The position numbers and the translations under genes were made by a program. Shown piece after piece: positions 26,384 through 33,942 of a stretch of 64,000 nt of DNA (within the stretch, counting starts at the first letter, position 1; every line of letters begins with the position of its first letter). The notes under the pieces are model-generated. The model was not told where the DNA came from, did no database searches, and saw only the letters and a list, made by a program, of their open reading frames with translations. The DNA comes from an uncultured Thermodesulfobacterium sp. (GTDB lineage: Bacteria > Desulfobacterota > Thermodesulfobacteria > Thermodesulfobacteriales > Thermodesulfobacteriaceae), in the NCBI GenBank assembly GCA_938091335.1, contig CALLJG010000005.1, positions 1 through 64,000 on the forward strand. The letters run 5' to 3'.

Positions 26384-28120
26384 CTATCTTTTTATTCCAA
26401 GTATATCCCTTGGAATAGGTCTTGGTTCTTTTTCTTTATGACAATCAGTACATCTATGTGTAGGCTTCTCAAGTCTCATATTATCATGACAACTAATACA
26501 TTGGATATGATATGCAGATTGTAATTTCAGTTTATTGGGATTAACAGGATTAAAATATCTTGGATGACAATTCTGACAAGAAGGAGGAGTATCTTTTTTA
26601 GCTTCAGCAGGAGATTTTCTCTGATGATGACACCCTTCACAAAGCATACTTATTTCGTTATGAAAATATCTTCCTAACTTGCTTTCATTAGAAATGCTTA
26701 CTAATTTATCTATAATCTTACGATGAGGAAAACCTGCAGGTTCAAATTCTTTTTCTAATACTTTTATTTTAATATCTTTTTTAACTATATTAGGATCAAG
26801 TACAGCTGTAGAAAGGGGAGGAGGTAACACAACTTCCTTTTTACCAGTATGACATCTATCACAAATTTCTTTCTTAGGCTCTTTTGCCTTAATATCTAAT
26901 AATGGAATAAATTTATGACATCCTGCACAGTTTTTGTCTAATTTCTTTTTATTATGACATCCTGCACAACTATGATCTGAGAAAACAGCATGATAAGCAT
27001 CAACTACATTAACCCAACCTCCCTCAGCAATACCTTCTAATTTATGACACTCTTTACAAGCCTTTAGTCTTTCATGATGACAAACTCTACAATTATTATG
27101 ATAATACTCATGATTTTTATGACTAAAACCTACACCTTTCATTTTTGCATTTTCTCCTACACTTATAAATAAAGTTTCCTTTTGTTTCCTATCAGGACGA
27201 GGTATTTTTTCAAGCTCCTCTATACTTCTATACTTGCCTGTATGACATTTCCCACACTCTAAAGGAGGAAGTTTTTCTCCTTCTTTTTTGGTAACCTCCA
27301 TTTCTTTATTAATTTTTATATGACAACTAAGACATCTTTGATGAGCAGTCTTTTGGTAAGTTAGTCTTTTTTCTGAAGATATTTTAATTATCTGAGAAAG
27401 TTCAGGACCTCTTTTTTTCTTACTAATGTCATGACAATAATAACAAGACTCCTCAGTTTCATTTTGATAAATCAATTTTTTCTCTTTCAAATCATAAATA
27501 TGATGACAAAGACCACAATCTTTTTCTCCTATCCTTTCTTTAAGCTTCGTTTCATGATCATAATGAAGCTTAAAATCAAACTCTACACGAGGATACTTTA
27601 TTTTAACAAATTCTTTTTCTTTAACATGGCAATCACCACATGTAATAGGACCTGATTTTTTCTTTTCCTTTAATTTCTGTTTATGACAACCTATACATTC
27701 ATCATGATAAGCTTTTTTCATAGCTTCTTTGTCTAATTTCACTACCCTTTTAGGAAATTCAAAAACTAAAACATCTCTTATTTCTGATTTCTTTTCTTTT
27801 ATTAGTTCATCTTCTTTTTTGATTCTTATTAATTCCTCTTTTTTTGGTCTGTGACAAACATCACAAGTTTCCCATTCTTTTTTCCCTTCTTTCTTAATCG
27901 CTTCCACATGTTTTTTATGATCAAAAATAACTTGAGGTCTTTCTAAAGGACCAAATATTTCAGTATGCGCTATGGCAATTTTTTCTTCAGGTTCAGTGAT
28001 AAGTATTTCCTTAGAAGGAGGTATTGCAGGAGCTGTATAAACTTTATTTATTCCATAAATTATTAAAATTACGTAAACCAGAAGCCCTAAAATTACTAAA
28101 ATTATGGTTTCTCTTCTCAT
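26384..28120 (-). CDS. hmcA: 16-haem high-molecular-weight cytochrome c
   Basis: A 578-residue protein with an N-terminal hydrophobic signal or anchor (about residues 5-28) and sixteen CxxCH haem-binding motifs, counted from CDVCH near residue 87 to CTDCH near residue 560, plus numerous free His as sixth ligands. Sixteen haems match HmcA of Desulfovibrio exactly. The protein is Lys/Glu-rich, fitting a thermophile. It would accept electrons from periplasmic hydrogenase or formate dehydrogenase (by way of cytochrome c3) and hand them to the membrane subunits. It follows hmcF by 11 bases. Confidence 0.92.
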   Translation of the reverse strand: MRRETIILVILGLLVYVILIIYGINKVYTAPAIPPSKEILITEPEEKIAIAHTEIFGPLERPQVIFDHKKHVEAIKKEGKKEWETCDVCHRPKKEELIRIKKEDELIKEKKSEIRDVLVFEFPKRVVKLDKEAMKKAYHDECIGCHKQKLKEKKKSGPITCGDCHVKEKEFVKIKYPRVEFDFKLHYDHETKLKERIGEKDCGLCHHIYDLKEKKLIYQNETEESCYYCHDISKKKRGPELSQIIKISSEKRLTYQKTAHQRCLSCHIKINKEMEVTKKEGEKLPPLECGKCHTGKYRSIEELEKIPRPDRKQKETLFISVGENAKMKGVGFSHKNHEYYHNNCRVCHHERLKACKECHKLEGIAEGGWVNVVDAYHAVFSDHSCAGCHNKKKLDKNCAGCHKFIPLLDIKAKEPKKEICDRCHTGKKEVVLPPPLSTAVLDPNIVKKDIKIKVLEKEFEPAGFPHRKIIDKLVSISNESKLGRYFHNEISMLCEGCHHQRKSPAEAKKDTPPSCQNCHPRYFNPVNPNKLKLQSAYHIQCISCHDNMRLEKPTHRCTDCHKEKEPRPIPRDILGIKR

Positions 28121-28131
28121 ACTATACTCCT

Positions 28132-29553
28132 TTATCCTTCTTCAGGTAATAGTTCTTCTGGAATATGCATAGTATTAACTAACAACTCATCCAAAAACAT
28201 AAGTTTTACAGGGAATTTCCAGTAGCCTATAATATCTTTAAGTCCTGTATTGCAATTATGACAAGGTGTAATTACTATTTTTGCTCCTGTTGCCATAATT
28301 TGTTCCACTTTAACCCTATTTCCCCTTGCTTTATGAGAAAGCCATTGAGCTAATACCGCAAGCCCTCCCCCTGCATTACAACAAAAATTATGTTCCCTAT
28401 TAGGATACATCTCTATAAAATTTTCACAGGTTTGTCTTACAATATATCTAAATTTTTCTGCAGCTCCTGCCCTTCTTATAATATTACAGGGATCTTGCAA
28501 AGTAACAGGTTCTTTTATTTTTTTCGCAGGATCTATTTTAAGTCTCCCACTTACTAAAAGTTCGTAATAAAATTCTCCTGGATGCATAATCTCAAAAGGT
28601 AATTCCTTATATCCTAACATTTGTGGCGCCACAAAACTTGTGGCAAATCTTGGATGCCCTCACTCAGTTAAAACTAATTTTTTAGCTCTAAATTTTGCTG
28701 CATTCTCATAAAGACCCTTTACAATTCTTTGCATAGTAAAAAAATCTCTAGTAAACATAGGCATATTACTACTATCCCATGCATCATTTATAGTCACCAT
28801 TGCCCAATTCACACCAGCTACTTGAAATATCTTTGCAATACGATCTATATGATATACTCCAGCTTTTGGTTCTGCTGCTAAAGGATACCATATAACTTCT
28901 ACTCCCTCTTTATTTAAAGGTACTCTTAAATTCTTTAATTCATACATCCCCTCTTCTTCTCTCCACATAAGTGTATCAATATAATCACTTTGAGAAATCC
29001 AAACCTGATTTAAAGTAGCCATAAATGCTTGATTCATTTCAAACATTCTCTGTGGTACAACTCCCAAAAGAAAACAAAATCTTCTCACCAGTCCAATAAT
29101 AAAAGTAATATCTAATCCAAAAGGACAATATAAACTACAACGATGACATATATTACATTCTGTAAAAACTACCCGAGCAATATGATACACTAATCCAGGC
29201 TCTACTTTACCTTTTCTTTTTATTAATTCCCAAGCACTCATTTTTACTTTAGCAACTGGAGAATAAGTTGGGTCTCTATCATTAGATAAATACCACTGAC
29301 AAGCCTCGGCACAAAGTCCACAATGAATACATGTCTCTATAATAGCTTTAATTCTTGCAGTTTCTTTTCCAAAAACTGCTTGATAAGCTTTCTCTATCTT
29401 TTCAGGAGTCAACCTTTTTATGGTTTCGTCAAGACCTGGATCTTCTATTTTTGGTCTTACATATTCCGGAAAATAGGGACTTATATATACTTCTTTTTCT
29501 TCTAAAACCTGAGGTTTAACTGCCATATTTTTATCCCCCCTTATTTTTACCAA
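28132..29553 (-). CDS. hmcF: Hmc/Tmc complex cytoplasmic HdrD-like subunit, predicted selenoprotein (UGA = Sec)
   Basis: One 473-residue frame interrupted only by TGA at 28662-28660. Upstream are two ferredoxin motifs (CIHCGLCAEAC near residue 74 and CNICHRCSLYC near residue 131); downstream is a non-cubane cluster motif of the CCG type, C-x34-CC-x38-CxxC (DPCN, CCNAGGG, PCHNC), as in HdrD, DsrK and TmcB. The TGA falls in the motif TE-x-GH, which is TECGH in the decayed paralogue at 169-1375. Sequence before and after is in the same frame and equally conserved, so read-through with selenocysteine is far more likely than a split gene. The 5' end overlaps hmcE by 7 bases. It would reduce a cytoplasmic acceptor or thiol/disulfide using electrons from the membrane part. 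Confidence 0.85.
28628..28645 (-). promoter_or_regulatory. Bacterial SECIS-like hairpin just after the hmcF UGA
   Basis: In the mRNA, UGA is followed after 15 bases by GCCACAAGTTTTGTGGC (28644-28628), a perfect 7-bp stem with loop GUU, extendable by a U-G pair (28645 with 28627). The loop G lies 23 bases after the UGA, close to the place of the SelB-recognised loop in E. coli fdhF mRNA. A second overlapping palindrome (TTTGTGGCGCCACAAA) could compete. This is a by-eye fold; SelB binding is inference. Confidence 0.65.
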
Positions 29554-30218
29554 TCTTTAGTTTTCCATGAAGCTGCTTGAGAAGCCATCCAAGCTCTTGT
29601 AAAGAAAAAGTAATACATATGAGTAAGTCTTGTAAAAGGAATAGCAATAAGCATTATCTCCCCAAATAATATATGAAGATTTAACATAGCTTTATATGGT
29701 AATACCCATTGATAATGAGCTAAAAATCCTGTTAAAAAAGTAAAAAGACAGATAAAAACAAAAATAAAATCAGCATAATTTGTAACAAATCTAACAGTAG
29801 GATCAAATATCCTTCTTCCAATAAAAAAAATACAACCAATTATTACAAAAATTGTCCAAACATCTGCTACTATTTCAGGCAAAGTCCACCAAGAAATTCC
29901 CCAAGATTCATACCATAAAGCATTATGAGCATAAAGAAAAATAGGAACAAAAATCAAACCTGTATGAAAAAGAAAAGTAAAAATAGTAAAATAAGGCTTT
30001 AATCTCCAATTTCTGGAAGCAAAAGGAATAAGCCAATGAAGATAGGATTTTATAGCAGCTTTTATATTAATAAATGGTAAAACTACTTTTTCTTTCTTTG
30101 CTAAATTTATTAAAGTATAAATTCTATATATGCTTCCAAATATAAAAATTATAAAAGCCAACCATACCATAGGACCTCTTAAAAAGCTATATAGAGCAAC
30201 ACTTTCTAAAAAACCCAT
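29547..30218 (-). CDS. hmcE: Hmc/Tmc complex cytochrome b-like membrane subunit
   Basis: A 223-residue protein with five or six hydrophobic segments and several His residues inside or next to them (FLFHTG, YAHNALW, AHYQW, NLHILFGE and LTHMYYFF), as expected for a NarI-type dihaem cytochrome b. It corresponds to HmcE of Hmc and TmcC of Tmc complexes. The gene overlaps hmcF by 7 bases. It would connect the periplasmic cytochrome and the quinone pool to the cytoplasmic HdrD-like subunit. Confidence 0.82.
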   Translation of the reverse strand: MGFLESVALYSFLRGPMVWLAFIIFIFGSIYRIYTLINLAKKEKVVLPFINIKAAIKSYLHWLIPFASRNWRLKPYFTIFTFLFHTGLIFVPIFLYAHNALWYESWGISWWTLPEIVADVWTIFVIIGCIFFIGRRIFDPTVRFVTNYADFIFVFICLFTFLTGFLAHYQWVLPYKAMLNLHILFGEIMLIAIPFTRLTHMYYFFFTRAWMASQAASWKTKDW

Positions 30219-30231
30219 AAGCTATCCCTCT

Positions 30232-31506
30232 TTATTTTATAATTTCATCAACAGAAAGTATTTTTCTAAAATATTTTCCTTCTTTTATACCTCTTATAAG
30301 AATTTTTAAACCATCTGGACTGAATTGAGGATCCCACAACCAATCATAAGCTTCTTTATTCAATTTTCCATCTATCACTACATAGTAGTTTCCATCTTTT
30401 TCAGCTCTTACTGCAACTTTATCACCTGTAGGAGAAAATACAGGATCCCATACATTATCAAATGTTTCAGCCCAAGGAACTCCATCCACTGCTACAGTCC
30501 ATTTATTATTATTCTTTACTACTACTGCTATTTTTTTACTATCTGGACTAAAAACCGGATCTAAAACCATTTGATTAAACGTAATACCCCAGGGAACTCC
30601 ATCCACTGCTACAGTCCATTTCCCAGAAGCCAATGCTACAACTGCTGCTAATTTTTTGCCATCTGGACTAAATTTTTGTTTCCATACTTGCATAAAATAT
30701 GGCCATATAGGGTCTTCATTTTTAGCAAGAGTCCAGCCTTGGGGAGTAAGAACAGGTGCAATTACATCAGAGCTTTTAGGAACAAATATAGGTTCCCAAC
30801 ATCCTCCAAATTCCTTACCCCAAGGCTTACCATCTACTGCTATAGTATATTTAGAAAGATCAGTCATTATACAAGCTGCTACATGATTTCCATCATCACT
30901 GAAAATACCACCATATACACTCATAAAAGAATTATCCCAAGGCTTACCATCTACTGCTATAGTATAGTTTTTTTCATAAAACCAAAAAATATCTAATTCT
31001 CTTCTTGGATTTATTTGAACCCTTGAAGCAGTCCTTTGTCCGTCAGGACTAATAATAACATCTCTTACTTCAATAAAAGTTTCTTCCCAAGGATTATCAT
31101 TTAAACATACTCCTTGAGTCATTTCAGGTGTCCTAAAATTAACCGCTATACTTTTAGTATCAGGACTTAAAGTTAAATTCCACATCATATCAAAAGTATT
31201 TTCCCACCTGGTCTCACATTTATCTCCTATAATTACTGTCCACTGATAATCACTATATCCAAGACAAATAGGTTCATTTTCTAAATTAAACTTAAGTGAA
31301 TACATTCTGTCAAAAAGATCTTCACAGGTTTCTCCATTTACACATAAAGTAAATTTGCGAGTTTCAGGTTGTACAATAGCTGCTATCTTTTCTCCATCAG
31401 GTGATGGAGTAAGTTCTCTAATATCAATGTATTTACTTTCCCATTCCTTAATATCTGCTATTATTTTATTTTTGGTTTCCCAATCCCAACCCTCCTTTTG
31501 ATTCAT
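30232..31506 (-). CDS. tmcD: Tryptophan-rich TmcD-like propeller-repeat protein
   Basis: A 424-residue protein with no signal peptide, built from repeats of about 39 residues that contain SPDGKKLAAVV and KWTVAVDGVPW-type blocks. Tryptophans are very frequent. The repeats look like WD40/PD40-type beta-propeller blades. TmcD of the Desulfovibrio Tmc complex is a Trp-rich cytoplasmic protein next to TmcC, and this gene lies 13 bases before the cytochrome b gene. The name is therefore given on repeat type plus context, not on close sequence recognition. It is the first gene of the complex operon and has a good GGGAGG ribosome site. Confidence 0.65.
   Translation of the reverse strand: MNQKEGWDWETKNKIIADIKEWESKYIDIRELTPSPDGEKIAAIVQPETRKFTLCVNGETCEDLFDRMYSLKFNLENEPICLGYSDYQWTVIIGDKCETRWENTFDMMWNLTLSPDTKSIAVNFRTPEMTQGVCLNDNPWEETFIEVRDVIISPDGQRTASRVQINPRRELDIFWFYEKNYTIAVDGKPWDNSFMSVYGGIFSDDGNHVAACIMTDLSKYTIAVDGKPWGKEFGGCWEPIFVPKSSDVIAPVLTPQGWTLAKNEDPIWPYFMQVWKQKFSPDGKKLAAVVALASGKWTVAVDGVPWGITFNQMVLDPVFSPDSKKIAVVVKNNNKWTVAVDGVPWAETFDNVWDPVFSPTGDKVAVRAEKDGNYYVVIDGKLNKEAYDWLWDPQFSPDGLKILIRGIKEGKYFRKILSVDEIIK
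30476..30965 (-). repeat. 117-base (39-codon) internal repeat within the TmcD-like gene
   Basis: Two identical 29-base stretches (30476-30504 and 30593-30621) and two identical 30-base stretches (30819-30848 and 30936-30965) are each exactly 117 bases apart. The equal offset shows that neighbouring 39-residue repeats were copied or gene-converted recently enough to keep DNA identity. Confidence 0.85.
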
Positions 31507-31633
31507 CAGAAATTTCCTCCCTTAAAAATGGAAAGTAATTTCATACACAATTTTTTAAAATATAAATTTTTTAAAAATTTTTTAAAAATTTATCAAAAAA
31601 GTCAAGAGTATATAAACCTGTTTTTAAACTTTT

Positions 31634-33937
31634 TTAGTCAAAAATTTTCTGATAAATGGTTAAATTTTTTTTATTTATTGTTTTTTCTATTTCTTTTACC
31701 CATTTTTGGGATTCTCCTATAAATCTAGCCTTCCCATCTTGAATTTCAATTATCCAATTGCATAAAAAAATAGCTAAGGGATTAGTTTCTAAAATTACTA
31801 TAGTTTTTTCTTTTATTTTAAGATCTTCTAACCATCTTAAAAAATTTTCAACATCTTTTAAATGTAATCCTTGTAAAGGAAATTCTAAAAATAAAAAATC
31901 AAAATCTCTATTATCAAAAAGATTCTTAGCCAAAAAAAGACGGTTTTTTTCTCCTCCAGAAAGTTCTCTTATATCTTGACCTAACTTTAAGTAAGAAAGG
32001 TTAAGGTTTTTAAGGTGTAGAATTTTTTCTTTTATAGAATAAATATTATTAACTAAGGGAAAAACCATATCTATAGTAAAATCAAATATTTCTGAAATCT
32101 TAAATCCTTTATAAGTTAAATTCAATACTTCTTGATTTAATCGCTTACCTAAACATTGCTCACATAAAAATTCTATCTTTATATTTTCAGTGTCTAAAAT
32201 CTTTTTACCTCTACCTTTACATCCTGAGCAAACCCCCTCTTTAGTATAAAAACTAAAATGTCTTTTTTCTAAACCTTTTATTCTTGCAAAAGGAAGTTTT
32301 ATAAGAATCTCTCTTAAATCATCCCATATTCCTGTATAGCTTATAACTAAATCAGTTTTTTTATCTAAAAAGGTGGTTTCTATTAATAAAACTTTTTCTC
32401 CTTCTTTTTCTAAAGCTTCGCAAAGACTATAGAAAAAGGGTGTTTTTTTTGCACCTGTTTCCCCATAAATGAGATTTATATTTCCTTTTAATAAATCTAT
32501 TTTTTCTCCATTTAAATCAATACTAATAAGTTCATTTTTCTTCTCTAAAGACAAAAGAGTTCTAATTTTAAACTCACCTTCTAAATATTTGGATGTTAAA
32601 GAGTCTTTGGTTTTAAAAAATTTTTCTTTAAAATCTGCCTTTATTAAATAACCCCCTCTTTCTCCCCCCTCTGGCCCAAGTTCTATTATAAAATCTGCAT
32701 TTGAAATAATAAAAGGATCATGTTCTACTACAATTACAGAATTATCTTTTTTTATAAGTTCTCTTAAAAAAAATAACAACTTTTCTCTTCTTTTAATATC
32801 TAAACCAAGAGTAGGTTCATCTAAAACATAGATGATGTTATTTAAGTTAGTACTAAAGATAAAAAGAAGTTCTAAAAGTTTTCTTTCCCCTACAGAAAGT
32901 TTAAAAACTGGTGAAGAGATTTTAAGATTACCCATTTCTAAAAAGAAGGCTTTTCTTAGTTTATTTAGAATACTTTCTTTCCAAAGTTTTAAATTCTTTG
33001 AAAGTTTTAGCTCACTCAAAAATTTATAAAATTCTTCTAAAGTAAAATTTAATATTTCTTTAATATGCCTTTTAAACATTTTACTTTCCAATATAATAGA
33101 ATCTAATTTTAAACCCTCACATTTTTCACATTCCCTTTTTTCTTTGTATCCTAATCCTTTACAAGATTTACATTTTATCCATTTAATTTGAAGCTGATTC
33201 CCACAATTTAAACATTGTGGTTTCAAATTAAAAATATATTCCTTTCCTTCTTTCAATCTTAACTGGATTCTTCCTTGATTTAAATAAAGGCTTATTCTTA
33301 AATTTTCTACAAATCTTTCTAAGGTTGCTTTTTCTTTTATTATTCTATCAAGAACAAGGTAAACTTTTTTGAATTGGTTAGGAATTTTTTCCTCTGATAA
33401 ATCTATCTCTTTTTCATCTATTAAATACTTGGTATAACCTTGAGAAACTAAAAATTCTAGAGCCTTTGGAGAAGTCTCAACAAGTGGAAGAAGAAAATAA
33501 AATCTTTTCCCCTCTTCCAAATCTTGATACCATTTTATTACTTGATTAATTTCACTTACCCTATTAAATTCTCCACATTTTGAACATTTGTATTCTCCAT
33601 ATTCTTGAAAAAGTAAAAACAAAGTTTGGTATATATAAAGAAATTCTCCTACTGTTTTATAGGGATTCCAACCTTTAACTCCTTGAGAAATTGCTATCAC
33701 AGGAGGAGTGGGAGAGACAAATTTAGCTTGATGTAGGTTATTTAAAATAGTTTGTTGAGAATAGTTTAATATTTGATAAATTCTTCTAATTCCTTCTTTA
33801 GCAATGGTATCAATAGCTAACGAACTTTTTCCAGCTCCAGAAGGACCAGTAATAACTACTAAGCAATTTAAAGGAATTTTTAAATCAAAGCCTTTTAAAT
33901 TATTAGTGAAAATTTCTTTAATTTCTAAATATTTCAA
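31634..33937 (-). CDS. UvrA-like ABC ATPase with a degenerate second nucleotide site
   Basis: A 767-residue relative of UvrA, shorter than the usual 940. The first Walker A is GPSGAGKSS (about residue 33) with signature LSVGERKLLELL and Walker B YVLDEPTLGLD. Three zinc-type Cys groups follow the UvrA layout (CSKC, CLNC...CKSC...CEKC and CSGCKGRGKK...CEQC). The second half has the signature LSGGEKNRLFLAKNL, but its Walker A reads GETGAKKT (Lys for Gly) and Walker B reads FLFLEFPLQGLH instead of the DEP form. One ATP site is therefore probably dead. It is a paralogue of unknown role and is not expected to replace UvrA. Next to polX (5 bases apart), it may act in a repair or DNA-structure pathway (inference). 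Confidence 0.8.
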   Translation of the reverse strand: MKYLEIKEIFTNNLKGFDLKIPLNCLVVITGPSGAGKSSLAIDTIAKEGIRRIYQILNYSQQTILNNLHQAKFVSPTPPVIAISQGVKGWNPYKTVGEFLYIYQTLFLLFQEYGEYKCSKCGEFNRVSEINQVIKWYQDLEEGKRFYFLLPLVETSPKALEFLVSQGYTKYLIDEKEIDLSEEKIPNQFKKVYLVLDRIIKEKATLERFVENLRISLYLNQGRIQLRLKEGKEYIFNLKPQCLNCGNQLQIKWIKCKSCKGLGYKEKRECEKCEGLKLDSIILESKMFKRHIKEILNFTLEEFYKFLSELKLSKNLKLWKESILNKLRKAFFLEMGNLKISSPVFKLSVGERKLLELLFIFSTNLNNIIYVLDEPTLGLDIKRREKLLFFLRELIKKDNSVIVVEHDPFIISNADFIIELGPEGGERGGYLIKADFKEKFFKTKDSLTSKYLEGEFKIRTLLSLEKKNELISIDLNGEKIDLLKGNINLIYGETGAKKTPFFYSLCEALEKEGEKVLLIETTFLDKKTDLVISYTGIWDDLREILIKLPFARIKGLEKRHFSFYTKEGVCSGCKGRGKKILDTENIKIEFLCEQCLGKRLNQEVLNLTYKGFKISEIFDFTIDMVFPLVNNIYSIKEKILHLKNLNLSYLKLGQDIRELSGGEKNRLFLAKNLFDNRDFDFLFLEFPLQGLHLKDVENFLRWLEDLKIKEKTIVILETNPLAIFLCNWIIEIQDGKARFIGESQKWVKEIEKTINKKNLTIYQKIFD

Positions 33938-33942
33938 AGTTT

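Noticed and set aside
28632-28660. Two separate genes or a frameshifted pseudogene in place of hmcF
   Set aside because: Both parts are in one frame, the break is a single TGA inside a conserved motif, and the sequence on either side keeps all functional residues. The downstream GTG start has no ribosome site and would begin in mid-domain.
30325-30996. Overlapping plus-strand frames within the TmcD-like gene
   Set aside because: They mirror the repeat-rich gene on the other strand, have no ribosome sites and resemble no protein family.
31507-31633. Coding frames on the plus strand and a promoter in the gap upstream of the Hmc operon
   Set aside because: The plus-strand frame is low-complexity Phe/Lys sequence with no ribosome site. 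A TTGACT exists on the minus strand, but no convincing -10 box stands at the right distance.
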